This document shows positions 9,473 to 17,758 of a stretch of 52,325 nt of DNA, in pieces (the first letter of the stretch is position 1; each line of letters opens with the position of its first letter). Origin of the DNA: an uncultured Clostridia bacterium (lineage in GTDB: Bacteria > Bacillota > Clostridia > Christensenellales > UBA1242). The position numbers and the translations under genes were made by a program. Where the stretch lies: positions 1 through 52,325 of the forward strand of contig CALVML010000008.1 of assembly GCA_944345705.1 (NCBI GenBank). Reading direction: 5' to 3'. The notes under the pieces are model-generated. The model was not told the DNA's origin. It searched no databases and worked only from the letters and a program-made list of their open reading frames with translations.

Positions 9473-10155
9473 TAATCCTTTTCAGAATCCATTTCTGCAG
9501 TTGTTTCAATTTTGTTTTTGTAACCTTTAAATATAATATGTTCATCTATATATTTATTGCCATCTTTAACCAATTTTCTCACTGAGCCATTGGTCATGTT
9601 TCTTTCTTGCGCATACCATAAAGCATCATACCCACATAGTAATACAAGGAGTGATTTAATGGCCCCGCAATGTGATACAATAATTACATTATCACATCCA
9701 AAAGCATCGAGTTTTTCCAAAACAAATTTTATTCCTTTCATTCTGCATGTTACATCAAATCCACTTTCCCCTCCTGGAGGGCAAGCAAAAAATTTGTCTT
9801 TACTTTTCAGCCTTTTTTTGAAATTTTCTAATTCCTGTGGGAACAGTTTCTCGCATTCCTCAAGAGTGTAATCTCCGAATTTCCCCCTTTCATATTCACG
9901 CAACCTTTCATCATATATTGGTTTTAATTTCAGTTCTTGTTCTATCGGAAAAGATGTTTGCCTTGTTCTTAAATATGGACTGGTAATTATAACAGTTTTT
10001 TCTTTTTTAGAAATAATACTACTCATAAATTTGGCCGTTTCTTTTGCTTGACAATGTCCATTAGCGGTGAGTGGAATATCCCTATCTGGTTTTATATATC
10101 CAGTCTTATTTACATTTTGTTCACTCTCACCGTGTCTTATTAGATAGATATTCAT
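9469..10155 (-). CDS. Histidine phosphatase family protein
   Basis: 228-residue phosphoglycerate-mutase-like phosphatase. All catalytic landmarks are present: IRHGESE near the N-terminus (RHG phospho-His), SPYLRTRQTS, EYERGKFGDYT with the conserved Glu, and VSHCGAIKSL with the second His. The N-terminal DRDIPLTANG is the usual surface loop. It is predicted to remove a phosphate from a small molecule. ATG is preceded by AAGGAG. It is transcribed towards the glycosyltransferase operon and lies 2 bases after the alpha/beta hydrolase gene, so it is probably co-transcribed with the two hydrolases. Confidence 0.85.
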   Translation of the reverse strand: MNIYLIRHGESEQNVNKTGYIKPDRDIPLTANGHCQAKETAKFMSSIISKKEKTVIITSPYLRTRQTSFPIEQELKLKPIYDERLREYERGKFGDYTLEECEKLFPQELENFKKRLKSKDKFFACPPGGESGFDVTCRMKGIKFVLEKLDAFGCDNVIIVSHCGAIKSLLVLLCGYDALWYAQERNMTNGSVRKLVKDGNKYIDEHIIFKGYKNKIETTAEMDSEKDY

Positions 10156-10157
10156 TC

Positions 10158-11003
10158 TTAAACTCTCCTTATAATTTTATTAATTATTATATTATTTAAT
10201 TCATTTAGATTATTTTTAAAAGTATGTTTCGCGTTTTTGATAATTTTATAATCAAATAAGGGAACATTCTTTTTTACAAATTCCATACATTCTTTTGCAT
10301 TATATTGCTTAAGTCCTTCATCTTTTTGTCCTATAATTGCAAAAATAGGAATTTTGATGTTGTTTAATTTTTCAAACTTGAAATTTGAGTTTTTGTATTG
10401 TATATTGTGTAATTTACATTCTGGAGAAAATGATAAGAATGTCCTTGAGCATATATCGCAAAATCCCAAAAATTTTTCAGGCAATATCTCTTCAGATTTG
10501 TTAGATTTTAAGTTTTCTAAAGCCTTGTTAATATTTAGCGGATATTGATATATTATTTGTGTTAAATCTTGTGGGGCTAGCATAATTATTTTTTTTATAT
10601 TAGTTACTTTGTTTTTATTTAGATAATCTATAATTTTATTGCACGCCAAGCTATGGGTTATAACATAAATATTTTCATATTTCTCTTCCTTTAAAAAATT
10701 AAACCAAGCATCGTAATCACAAGAGTAATTATCCAAATATTCGTAACATCCACCGCAATTTATTTCTTGAGCTAAGCCGTTAATTTCTTTTTTCATAGGA
10801 TAAATAATTCCATAACCTTGTGTGTATCCAAACAAAAATGAAATTTTATTTTGTTTTAATTTCTCGTGTACTGACTTTGCCAAGGAATCATAGCATCCGG
10901 CGAAACCATGGAAATATATACAACAATCTTTTTTATTAATTTTAGAATATACCCCTTTAAGTATCACATTGTCAGCGTTTTTTATTCTAATAACAGATTC
11001 CAT
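10158..11003 (-). CDS. Alpha/beta hydrolase (paralogue 1, Ser nucleophile)
   Basis: About 281 residues, alpha/beta hydrolase fold. CIYFHGFAGCYDSLAKSV is the oxyanion-loop region, VITHSLACNKIIDYL carries the nucleophile elbow with Ser (H-S-L-A in place of G-x-S-x-G), IIGQKDEGL gives the acidic residue and NAKHTFKNN the His. I place the start at ATG 11003 (MESVIRIKN): GAGGAG stands just upstream, and the longer reading begins inside the previous gene. The gene overlaps the end of its paralogue by 17 bases. The two share layout throughout (about 300 residues each), so this is a tandem duplication. Substrate is unknown; it may be an ester on the surface glycan. Confidence 0.75.
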   Translation of the reverse strand: MESVIRIKNADNVILKGVYSKINKKDCCIYFHGFAGCYDSLAKSVHEKLKQNKISFLFGYTQGYGIIYPMKKEINGLAQEINCGGCYEYLDNYSCDYDAWFNFLKEEKYENIYVITHSLACNKIIDYLNKNKVTNIKKIIMLAPQDLTQIIYQYPLNINKALENLKSNKSEEILPEKFLGFCDICSRTFLSFSPECKLHNIQYKNSNFKFEKLNNIKIPIFAIIGQKDEGLKQYNAKECMEFVKKNVPLFDYKIIKNAKHTFKNNLNELNNIIINKIIRRV

Positions 11004-11889
11004 CATTTCTCTCCTCTGCAATTTCCATAGCTTTAAATGTCTCAAATAAGGCGTTATACACTTTATCATAATCATCTTTGAATGAATGTCTTGCTCCCGG
11101 TATAATTAAATACTCCCCGTGTTGGCAATTATTTGTAATTCTCTTCATCAACGCGTGTGCATTTTCAAGTGAGCATTCTTTTCCTAATCCCTTGTCATTA
11201 GACCCTATAATTATATATAAAGGACAATTTATATTCTTTAGCATTGAAAAGTTTCCATTGCTTGATTTATATGGAATATTGTTTAAAACTGGATTATATC
11301 CTAATCTAAGAAAAGCGCTTGAACTCATTATAAAAAAACCGTAGATTTTTTTACTGAGTATTTTGTCTTTTTGTTTGTTTTTAACATTCGCAATTGCCTC
11401 TTCCAATAATTCAGCATGTCTTTCGTCCGTAAAAATGTTGCCAAAATCTGTAGGAGCAAGAAATATGCATGATTTTACATTTTTGATATTCTTATTGTTC
11501 AAAAAATATACTATCTTATTGCAGCCATAGCAATGTCCAACAAAAACAATATTTTTATATCCCTGAGTTTTTACATAATTATACCACGCATTGAGTTCAT
11601 GGATTGTAGTATTAAAATTATCGTAACAAGCACCTGCCTTAATTTTTATTGTTTTATCTAAAGTAGTAATTTTATCTAAAGTTGTGTCCAAAAAACAAGA
11701 TTGTGTCCTTGCCCAAACAAAACTATATTTATTATCTCCACAAAATCTTGCAACAGTTTTTGCTAGCCCATCATATGCACCAGCGAGTCCTGGAACGAAA
11801 ATTATACAAGTATCTGATTTGTTTTTTAAATATTTGCCCTCAAGAATTACATGATTTTCTGTTGTAACTTTGCATTTTATTAATTCCAT
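10987..11889 (-). CDS. Alpha/beta hydrolase (paralogue 2, Cys at the nucleophile position)
   Basis: About 300 residues, paralogue of the downstream hydrolase: CIIFVPGLAGAYDGLAKTV, FVGHCYGCNKIVYFL, IIGSNDKGLG and GARHSFKDD. The nucleophile elbow reads G-H-C-Y-G, so Cys replaces Ser, as in dienelactone-hydrolase-like enzymes. The Asp and His are retained. I choose ATG 11889. A near-consensus promoter (TTTACA, 17 bp, TATAAT) ends seven bases before it, so the transcript is expected to begin at the start codon. The earlier in-frame TTG at 11904 lies in the promoter. First gene of a three-gene minus-strand unit with the Ser paralogue and the histidine phosphatase. Confidence 0.75.
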   Translation of the reverse strand: MELIKCKVTTENHVILEGKYLKNKSDTCIIFVPGLAGAYDGLAKTVARFCGDNKYSFVWARTQSCFLDTTLDKITTLDKTIKIKAGACYDNFNTTIHELNAWYNYVKTQGYKNIVFVGHCYGCNKIVYFLNNKNIKNVKSCIFLAPTDFGNIFTDERHAELLEEAIANVKNKQKDKILSKKIYGFFIMSSSAFLRLGYNPVLNNIPYKSSNGNFSMLKNINCPLYIIIGSNDKGLGKECSLENAHALMKRITNNCQHGEYLIIPGARHSFKDDYDKVYNALFETFKAMEIAEERNDGICY

Positions 11890-11895
11890 ATAATT

Positions 11896-11924
11896 ATTAT
11901 ACAACGAAAATTAATAAATGTAAA
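11896..11924 (-). promoter_or_regulatory. Sigma-A promoter of the hydrolase operon, leaderless
   Basis: TTTACA (11924-11919), 17-bp spacer, TATAAT (11901-11896) on the minus strand. The ATG at 11889 begins seven bases after the -10 box, where the +1 nucleotide should be. There is no Shine-Dalgarno sequence. It is divergent from the promoter at 11951. Confidence 0.75.
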
Positions 11925-11950
11925 TATCTATATTTATAAATATTTTGGTA

Positions 11951-11979
11951 TTGACATAAAAGAATGGCTATGCTAATAT
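11951..11979 (+). promoter_or_regulatory. Sigma-A promoter of the HAD phosphatase gene, near-leaderless
   Basis: TTGACA (11951-11956), 17-bp spacer, TAATAT (11974-11979). The expected start is near 11986, two bases before ATG 11988. The two ATG codons at 11964 and 11970 fall inside the spacer. No Shine-Dalgarno sequence is seen. Confidence 0.7.
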
Positions 11980-11987
11980 ATAAGTGT

Positions 11988-12644
11988 ATGAAAATGTTCC
12001 TAGCCAACAAACTCAATAAATTACAACTAAGCCATATCATTTTTGATTTTGATAAGACTTTATATTCATCAAAAAATATTAATAATGAATATTTAAACTA
12101 CATTTGCACAGCTATTATCAACATGTGCGATGTAAATAAAAAAACCGCGCGAGACAGAATGAAAAATGCTGGCTTTGTCAAGTATAACAAAAATATGTCT
12201 CGTATGAGGGATAGTAGTGCCAAACTTGGTTTTAGTATTGAGGATTGGGATAAATATAGGAAAAAAAATTTTTTTTATCCTAAAGAAAATATAGTAAGCG
12301 TTGATAATAATCTACTTAAAAAAATAAAAAAAAAGTATCATACATATATTGTTACAACAGAAACATATAAGAACTTAGTAATAAAATCCAAGAATTACCA
12401 AATAGACCTTAATAATTTTCATAAAATATACGCCTCCGAATATAACGGAATTGCCAATATTGAAAAAACAACAATTTATCAAAAAATCATAAACGAAGCA
12501 AACGTTAGTCCTAGTAGGTTTCTAGTTATTGGAGATAGATATGTAGTTGATCTTGTTCCATTATTAAATCTTGGCGGTTCAGCTATTTTAATTAAAAATG
12601 TTAAAGAAGTTAATAAAATTTTGTTAAAATTATTAAAAGTGTAG
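11988..12644 (+). CDS. HAD-superfamily phosphatase
   Basis: About 218 residues. Motif I is HIIFDFDKTLYSS (D-x-D-x-T nucleophile), motif II is near YIVTTETY, and motif IV is VIGDRYVVDLVPLLNLGGSAI with the metal-binding GDR...D. This is a small-molecule HAD phosphatase of the class I type, likely acting on a sugar or nucleotide phosphate. The start is placed at ATG 11988, because the promoter overlaps the earlier in-frame ATG at 11964; ATG 11994 is also possible. Seven bases separate it from the HprK-like gene, so the two form one transcript divergent from the hydrolase operon. Confidence 0.75.
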   Translation: MKMFLANKLNKLQLSHIIFDFDKTLYSSKNINNEYLNYICTAIINMCDVNKKTARDRMKNAGFVKYNKNMSRMRDSSAKLGFSIEDWDKYRKKNFFYPKENIVSVDNNLLKKIKKKYHTYIVTTETYKNLVIKSKNYQIDLNNFHKIYASEYNGIANIEKTTIYQKIINEANVSPSRFLVIGDRYVVDLVPLLNLGGSAILIKNVKEVNKILLKLLKV

Positions 12645-12651
12645 GTATAAA

Positions 12652-13710
12652 ATGAAAGCATCTATAAAACAAAGAGATATTATAATAAACATTAAAGCAG
12701 CCAAGGATATACTATCTTATATCTTAAAAAACTTTGAGGGATTTGTTGAAATTGGAGAATATTCACATTCTCCAACTTATTCAATTGTAATACATAACTC
12801 TTTGACAAACATTCCATCGAATGCAATTAGTATTACAGATAGTTCTGTTAAATATAATCCAATGATTACATTTGACAGCATTCATTCTGAAATTTGGCTT
12901 GATGACACACAAAATTTAAATAGAAATCAACAACTTTCTTTCTATATTATTTCTAATATATATTCTAAAGTTTTATATAATAATGGATATATCTTTTTGC
13001 ATAGTTCTTGCATTGACAAAGATGGCTATGCTGTGGCAATTTGTGGAGAAAAAAATACAGGGAAAACAGTAAATCAACTGACATTGCTTGAACAAGGCTA
13101 TAATTTTATCACAAACGATATGCTTGCCGTTAAACTTTATAACGACGAATTGGTCTGTCATGGTATTCCTTATTATATAGGCATAAGAATGACAAAACCT
13201 TGGATTTGCGAATCAACAAATAAAAAATATGTTGACCTGGCACTTGCAAGAAATTTCAAGTTTAAAGCACAAGGTGGAGAATTAGATGAAAATAAATTTT
13301 ATATTTCGCCTAGAAAACTTATGGAGATTAATAATACTGAAATACGCAGCCAATCCACTTTAGTCGCGATTTTAAATCCTTATTATAATAATGCTACAGA
13401 AATTAATATTAGTAAATTAAATATTTTAAATGCATCAAAATTAATTAATTCCCAAATACTAAATCCAGTGCACGAAACAAAACCTTTTCTAGCCGACTTG
13501 AAGACTTTAAATCCTAATGCAATGCAATTATCTCAAACAAAAACATTAAATAAACTCCTCTCTTTGCCGGTATTTAATTTTAATTCAAACACTAATCTTA
13601 AATCGGATCTGCAATTTTTTGTAGAGAATTTATATAACTATCAAGCTTCGAAAAATAAAACAACTAATAAATCTTGTCGTTTTGGTGAAAATGAAGATAA
13701 AACAATGTAA
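12652..13710 (+). CDS. HprK-like P-loop kinase domain protein
   Basis: 352 residues. The core GYAVAICGEKNTGKTVNQLTLL carries Walker A (~132-139), followed by NFITNDMLAVKL, which matches the HPr-kinase/PEP-carboxykinase-like layout (Walker A, then a strand ending in an acidic pair). Upstream, YIFLHSSCIDKDG fits the strand that precedes the P-loop in HprK. The N-terminal 110 residues and C-terminal 140 residues are not recognisable. True HprK (about 310 aa, with its own N-terminal domain and GxxHxxR-type signature) it is not; it belongs to the HprK-related kinases found in peptide-modification and capsule loci. Its target is unknown. The C-terminal tail is Lys/Asn-rich. Confidence 0.6.
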   Translation: MKASIKQRDIIINIKAAKDILSYILKNFEGFVEIGEYSHSPTYSIVIHNSLTNIPSNAISITDSSVKYNPMITFDSIHSEIWLDDTQNLNRNQQLSFYIISNIYSKVLYNNGYIFLHSSCIDKDGYAVAICGEKNTGKTVNQLTLLEQGYNFITNDMLAVKLYNDELVCHGIPYYIGIRMTKPWICESTNKKYVDLALARNFKFKAQGGELDENKFYISPRKLMEINNTEIRSQSTLVAILNPYYNNATEINISKLNILNASKLINSQILNPVHETKPFLADLKTLNPNAMQLSQTKTLNKLLSLPVFNFNSNTNLKSDLQFFVENLYNYQASKNKTTNKSCRFGENEDKTM

Positions 13711-14032
13711 ATTAATTGTTTTAAGCTAATATAGTTGTACTACACAATAAAAATAATGACAAAATTATCAAAAAAACAATATAGAAACTATTATACAGCA
13801 AAAATAAGTCAAGAAAATATAATTGTCCATTCTATAAAAGATTTAACTTGAAAACCTTATATTAAAAATAAACAATAATATTGACATACTTATAAAATTT
13901 ATATTATAATTAAAAAGTGAATTCAAAGTCATACTATCAAACGAATTATTAAATAAATTTAGTCAAACTTTGTTGTTATGCACATAAATCTATTGATAAT
14001 TCAATTTTTTATACTTAATTAAGGAGAAAAAT
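13711..14032 (+). promoter_or_regulatory. Intergenic region with NUDIX promoter
   Basis: 322 AT-rich bases. A strong sigma-A promoter is visible: TTGACA at 13881-13886, an 18-bp spacer and TATAAT at 13905-13910. It would give a leader of about 115 bases before the NUDIX gene at 14033. Nothing else is recognised, and no clear terminator follows the HprK-like gene. Confidence 0.6.
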
Positions 14033-14512
14033 ATGGCGAGAGACATTAAATTTTGGAAGGAAGATGGCTCTTTTAAATTAAGAGTTTGCGGAGTTATTCA
14101 AGTAAAAGATAAAATTTTAATAGATAATTGTGACAATGCACCATTTTGGGGTTATCCGGGTGGGCATGTTGAAATAGGAGAAGACACACGAAAAGCAGTA
14201 GTTCGTGAAATAAGAGAAGAAACCAATATAGATGCGGAAATAGTTAAAAATTTAGCATCAATACAATTGTTTTTTACTCGGGATGATAATATGCCATTTC
14301 ATGAAATAGGATTTTACTATTTAATGAAAGCAAATATAGAGCCTAAAGATTTTTCTATTGAGGAAAATGATAAGGGAAAATTAAGAAAACACGAATTTAA
14401 ATGGATAACAAAAGAAGAATTGAAAAATCTTGATGTTAGGCCAACCGCACTTAAAGAAGTAATTCTCAATAATTTAGAAAATCAAGAAATTATTTCATAT
14501 ATAACAGATTAG
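14033..14512 (+). CDS. NUDIX hydrolase
   Basis: 159 residues. The NUDIX box spans GGHVEIGEDTRKAVVREI followed by REETNI and fits G-x5-E-x7-REUxEExGU apart from the final Gly (Asn here). FWGYPGG precedes it. These enzymes hydrolyse nucleoside diphosphates linked to another group, so it may clear an NDP-sugar or modified nucleotide. ATG follows AAGGAG by seven bases. It has its own promoter and 285 bases separate it from the next gene. Exact substrate is unknown. Confidence 0.9.
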   Translation: MARDIKFWKEDGSFKLRVCGVIQVKDKILIDNCDNAPFWGYPGGHVEIGEDTRKAVVREIREETNIDAEIVKNLASIQLFFTRDDNMPFHEIGFYYLMKANIEPKDFSIEENDKGKLRKHEFKWITKEELKNLDVRPTALKEVILNNLENQEIISYITD

Positions 14513-14797
14513 TTTAATTAATTGCTTTGAAAAAATTGATGTAACCCTAAAAATTGTTTGTATGTGTATAGTAAAAAAATAATATGAATACTCAAGCAAT
14601 CAAAAAGTCAGAAAATTCCTGTTGGTTAAACCTACAATAGCGAAAAAAGTGATATTTTGAATTGCCGTAACTGAGCATTTTTAATGGGTAAACACAATTT
14701 AATACTTTTCATTTTTGCCAATTTTTTGAAAAACCAAAAATGATTTATTGTAATTAAGTTTCGTTACGCATGAAAAATTCTTATAAAAGGGAAAAAC

Positions 14798-15412
14798 ATG
14801 GTCTTTGTATTTGACTTGGATGACACAATCTGCGATACTGACAAATATAGCGAAAAATATATTCGCAAATATATTGCAAAGCATAAACTGCCGTATAAAC
14901 AAATTGCAACAAATGTAAGATTTGCTGAAAAAAAATTTGATTGGGATATAGAAACCGCATTAAGATGGTATAAAAATTTTGGTGACGAAATGATATCAAA
15001 ATTTCCATGTAAGAAAAATGCTGTTAAATTTTTACAAGGAATTCATAAGGCTGGACATGTGATTGTAATTGCTACTGCTCGTTCTACTGTTTGGCACGCT
15101 CAACCAAGGGAAGTGACTTTAAAATGGCTTGAAGACAACAAAATTCCTTATGACAAGATTTATATTGGGAGAGAAGATAAAGAAAAGGTTTGTGAGGAAG
15201 TAAATGCAGATTTTTTCATTGATGATGATATGATAATTGTAGATAAGGTAGCAAATTATTTTGCGACAGTTGGCGTCAATAAACAAGCCTTTCTTGCAAC
15301 CACAAACTATAACAAGAACCTTGTGGTTCCAAACGGAGTTGTTAGAGTTAAAGATTTTAATGATTTAACCAAAAAAATAATGACATCCAACCACTTTATG
15401 TATAATATTTAA
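14798..15412 (+). CDS. 5'(3')-deoxyribonucleotidase-like HAD protein
   Basis: 204 residues. FVFDLDDTICDTDKYS is HAD motif I (D-x-D-x-T), VIVIATARS is motif II (Thr/Ala-Arg), and NADFFIDDDMIIVDKV is motif IV with the acidic cluster. The arrangement matches the NT5C/5'-nucleotidase family. Like the neighbouring NUDIX gene it may act on nucleotides. The start is ATG with AAAGGG eight bases upstream. Its last four bases overlap the 3' end of the broken IS3 transposase on the opposite strand, so the C-terminal residues may have been altered by the insertion. Confidence 0.75.
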   Translation: MVFVFDLDDTICDTDKYSEKYIRKYIAKHKLPYKQIATNVRFAEKKFDWDIETALRWYKNFGDEMISKFPCKKNAVKFLQGIHKAGHVIVIATARSTVWHAQPREVTLKWLEDNKIPYDKIYIGREDKEKVCEEVNADFFIDDDMIIVDKVANYFATVGVNKQAFLATTNYNKNLVVPNGVVRVKDFNDLTKKIMTSNHFMYNI

Positions 15413-16240
15413 TTTTGAGTTCGGTATTTTACCGGACTCATTTTTAATTTAAGTATTATTCTTTCGTTATTGTAATAATATATATATTCCTTTAGTTTGT
15501 CAATGAAAGTGTTAACACTTTCAAACTTTTCTCCATAAAACATTTCTGTCTTAAGCCTCCCAAAGAAGTTTTCCATTACACTATTATCCAAGCAATTGTA
15601 TTTCCTTGACATACTTTGAATAATATTGTTCTCTTTTAGCATCCTTTGGTATTCTTTAATTTGATATTGCCAGCCTTGGTCTGAGTGTAGTATGGGTTGA
15701 ACATTGGCTGGCAGTTTATGTATTAATCCATTTAACATTTCTCTAGTTTGATTAAAATTAGGACTGGTTGAAATTGAGTAAGAAATTATTTCATTGTTAT
15801 ACATGTCTAGTATTGGAGAAAGGTAAACTTTTTCATCACATACAGCAAATTCTGTTACATCTGTTGTTAACTTTTGAAATGGAGCTTTTGCTACAAAATC
15901 TCTATTTAAAATATTGGGAGCAATTTTACCAACTTCGCCTTTGTAGGACTTATATCTACTTTTTCTTTGTTTACCTTGAATATTTAGATATTTCATTAGT
16001 TTTAACACGGTTTATGATTGATTTTGTAACCTAAATTTCTTAATTCTATTAGTATTCTACGATAACCATACCTACCTTTATTATACTCAAATATCTTTAA
16101 AATTTCTTTCTTTTCAAATTCATACTTATCTACATTACTAAACTGTTTTAAATGATAGTAGAAAGTGCTTCTTGATAATTTCGAAATATCTAAAAGCATA
16201 TTTAGCGGATAATTTTGCCTTAATTCAGAAACAACTAATA
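15409..16240 (-). pseudogene. IS3-family transposase OrfB, frameshifted
   Basis: DDE transposase half. The HTH_21 part (KLSRSTFYYHLK...RYGYRRILIEL) lies in one frame (16199-16002) and the rve catalytic core in another (16008-15409). The join AATCATAAACCGTGT has lost one A: restoring it gives NHKTVLKLM. All three catalytic acids are still present (TTDVTEF, LHSDQGWQY, SVMENFFG). The N-terminal link to OrfA would come from a -1 slip in the A-rich run near 16240, giving KVLVVSELRQNYPLNMLLD. The deletion is recent-looking because the rest is intact. Confidence 0.85.
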
Positions 16241-16645
16241 CTTTTTGTTTTTCTTTTGCTCTTCCGCACGAACCAAGGCATCTATTTTTTTTAAGTATTC
16301 AATCTCAGCCTTGTAATATTGATTTTCTTCTTTTAGTCGTTGATTTTCAGCAATTAAATCCTCTTTAACTTGCTTATTTAACTTTTTCTTTTTTCCTTTA
16401 TTTGGGTTATCCATTTTCGTAGTTCTACCACGCCGTTCTTTGTAAAGACCAGTTTCTCCTTCTTCTAAGAATATGCGTTCCCATAATTTCAATTGAGAGC
16501 GATAGTTGTTAGAATCAATAGAAGTAGAAACATCCCAATACTTTCTAACAGTTTCAACATAACTCAAATGATTAGACTGCATATCTATTATACACGAAAT
16601 TTTAAATTCTGGACTATATTTTTTTTTACTTCCTTTCTTCGCCAT
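16235..16645 (-). CDS. IS3-family transposase OrfA
   Basis: 136 residues. An N-terminal HTH of the insertion-element type (YSPEFKISCI, then YWDVSTSIDSNNYRSQLKLWERI) is followed by the Lys-rich linker KKKLNKQVKEDL and a leucine-zipper-like coiled coil (ENQRLKEENQYYKAEIEYLKKI). The end EEQKKNKKY lies over an A-rich stretch suited to -1 frameshifting into OrfB. ATG is preceded by AAGGAGG. It is intact but useless without OrfB. Confidence 0.85.
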   Translation of the reverse strand: MAKKGSKKKYSPEFKISCIIDMQSNHLSYVETVRKYWDVSTSIDSNNYRSQLKLWERIFLEEGETGLYKERRGRTTKMDNPNKGKKKKLNKQVKEDLIAENQRLKEENQYYKAEIEYLKKIDALVRAEEQKKNKKY

Positions 16646-16809
16646 AAAAAAGTGAACCTCCTTAAGTGTCTAACTTTTGGGGTTCACTTCATAACGATAG
16701 ATGGTCTTTTTTGCTGTAATTTTATTAAATTTTTAAGTTTATTCTCAAAACAAAAACTATTTTATTGTCAACATTTATTAAAATTATAAATAAATGTTTT
16801 ATAACATTC

Positions 16810-17757
16810 TTAATCATTATCAAAAAACGATTGTTGTTTTGGTTTTTCTATATCGCCGATATTTGAAAAATTAAAATTTTCATCGATTTGAATTGCTCCC
16901 TTTTTTATTAACTCTTTATTTCCTAAACAATTATCGTTTTCTAAGCAGAATTCTTTCACCCATCCTTTTTTTAAATTTTCAAAAGCTCCACTCCATGTTC
17001 CACCTTGATTGTAATTGGACTTTATAACCACTGTAGCCAACGATTGAGTGTATATATATTTATTTCTTTGCATCGCATTCCCTGTGTTGAATCCTGCGTC
17101 TGGTTTTACTGCCGATAATAGTAATAATCTTCTTTCTCTTATGAACTGACTAATTTTATGGTCTTTTAATTTTTTAATCATAGATTCGGAAAGAAATTCA
17201 ATTGCAATTCCACCATTACATAAGCTCTCCTCAGTGGCAATGCTGTCTACACCTTTTGCCCCTCCAGAAACAACTCCATAACCTTTTAATGTAGCATTTT
17301 TAACCAATTGTTTTAACTTTTTTATATCACTCTCTTTCACATCTCTACTGCCAACAAAACCAATATATTTATAATTCAACAAATTTAAATCCCCCGCATA
17401 ATAAAAAAGGGGTGGTGATTGTTGTCTAAGTAATTTCTTTATTCTTTTAGGAAATAAAGCAGAGGCTCTTGTTACAATTTTTACACCATATTTATTAAGA
17501 TTTTCTAATTCAAAAGCTAAGCTTGAACTACGCTCAAGAAGTGTTTTATATCTTCCTATTTCATTTTCGTCAAAAATATTTAAAATAGACATAAACTCTT
17601 CTTTAGAAAAATCAAACAGTTCCTTAGGTGTTTTATTATTTTTGATAAGACTTTCAGAAACTGATGCCCACTCCTTGTTTTCAAGTGGTTTTACCCCATT
17701 AATAATCCCAATTTGACTACATAATGCAATTATTGCGAGATCATCATCTTTATTCAT
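16810..17757 (-). CDS. DprA/Smf-like Rossmann protein paired with RecQ-PRTase
   Basis: About 315 residues. The central DprA-type Rossmann fold is clear: YIGFVGSRDVKESDIKKLKQ, then GYGVVSGGAKGVDSIATEES and GGIAIEFLSESM, matching VGsR and SGgArGiD. An N-terminal helical region (1-110) precedes it. The start is ATG 17757, one base after the RecQ stop, with GAGGTG upstream; a slightly longer reading begins inside recQ. Chromosomal DprA loads RecA in transformation, but here the partner is a RecQ-PRTase fusion. DprA-like proteins next to phosphoribosyltransferase proteins occur in ShosTA-type antiphage toxin-antitoxin modules, which is the role I favour. It lacks the usual neighbours of housekeeping dprA (topA, rnhB). 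Confidence 0.8.
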   Translation of the reverse strand: MNKDDDLAIIALCSQIGIINGVKPLENKEWASVSESLIKNNKTPKELFDFSKEEFMSILNIFDENEIGRYKTLLERSSSLAFELENLNKYGVKIVTRASALFPKRIKKLLRQQSPPLFYYAGDLNLLNYKYIGFVGSRDVKESDIKKLKQLVKNATLKGYGVVSGGAKGVDSIATEESLCNGGIAIEFLSESMIKKLKDHKISQFIRERRLLLLSAVKPDAGFNTGNAMQRNKYIYTQSLATVVIKSNYNQGGTWSGAFENLKKGWVKEFCLENDNCLGNKELIKKGAIQIDENFNFSNIGDIEKPKQQSFFDND

Positions 17758-17758
17758 A

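Larger units (their letters stand above)
15409..16690 (-). mobile_element. IS3-family (IS150-like) insertion sequence, decayed
   Basis: Two-ORF IS3-type element. The upstream terminal repeat is recognisable at 16663-16683 (GTCTAACTTTTGGGGTTCA on the plus strand), directly before orfA. No matching repeat is found beyond the end of orfB; the sequence runs straight into the 3' end of the HAD gene, so the downstream end appears truncated. Together with the broken orfB this makes the copy immobile by itself. No target duplication is visible. Confidence 0.8.

Noticed and set aside
11964..11987. Earlier ATG starts of the HAD gene
   Set aside because: They lie within the spacer of a near-consensus promoter.
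15409..16208. Two transposase frames as a programmed frameshift
   Set aside because: The programmed slip of IS3 elements lies between OrfA and OrfB; this break is inside OrfB and is repaired by adding a single A, so it is a mutation.
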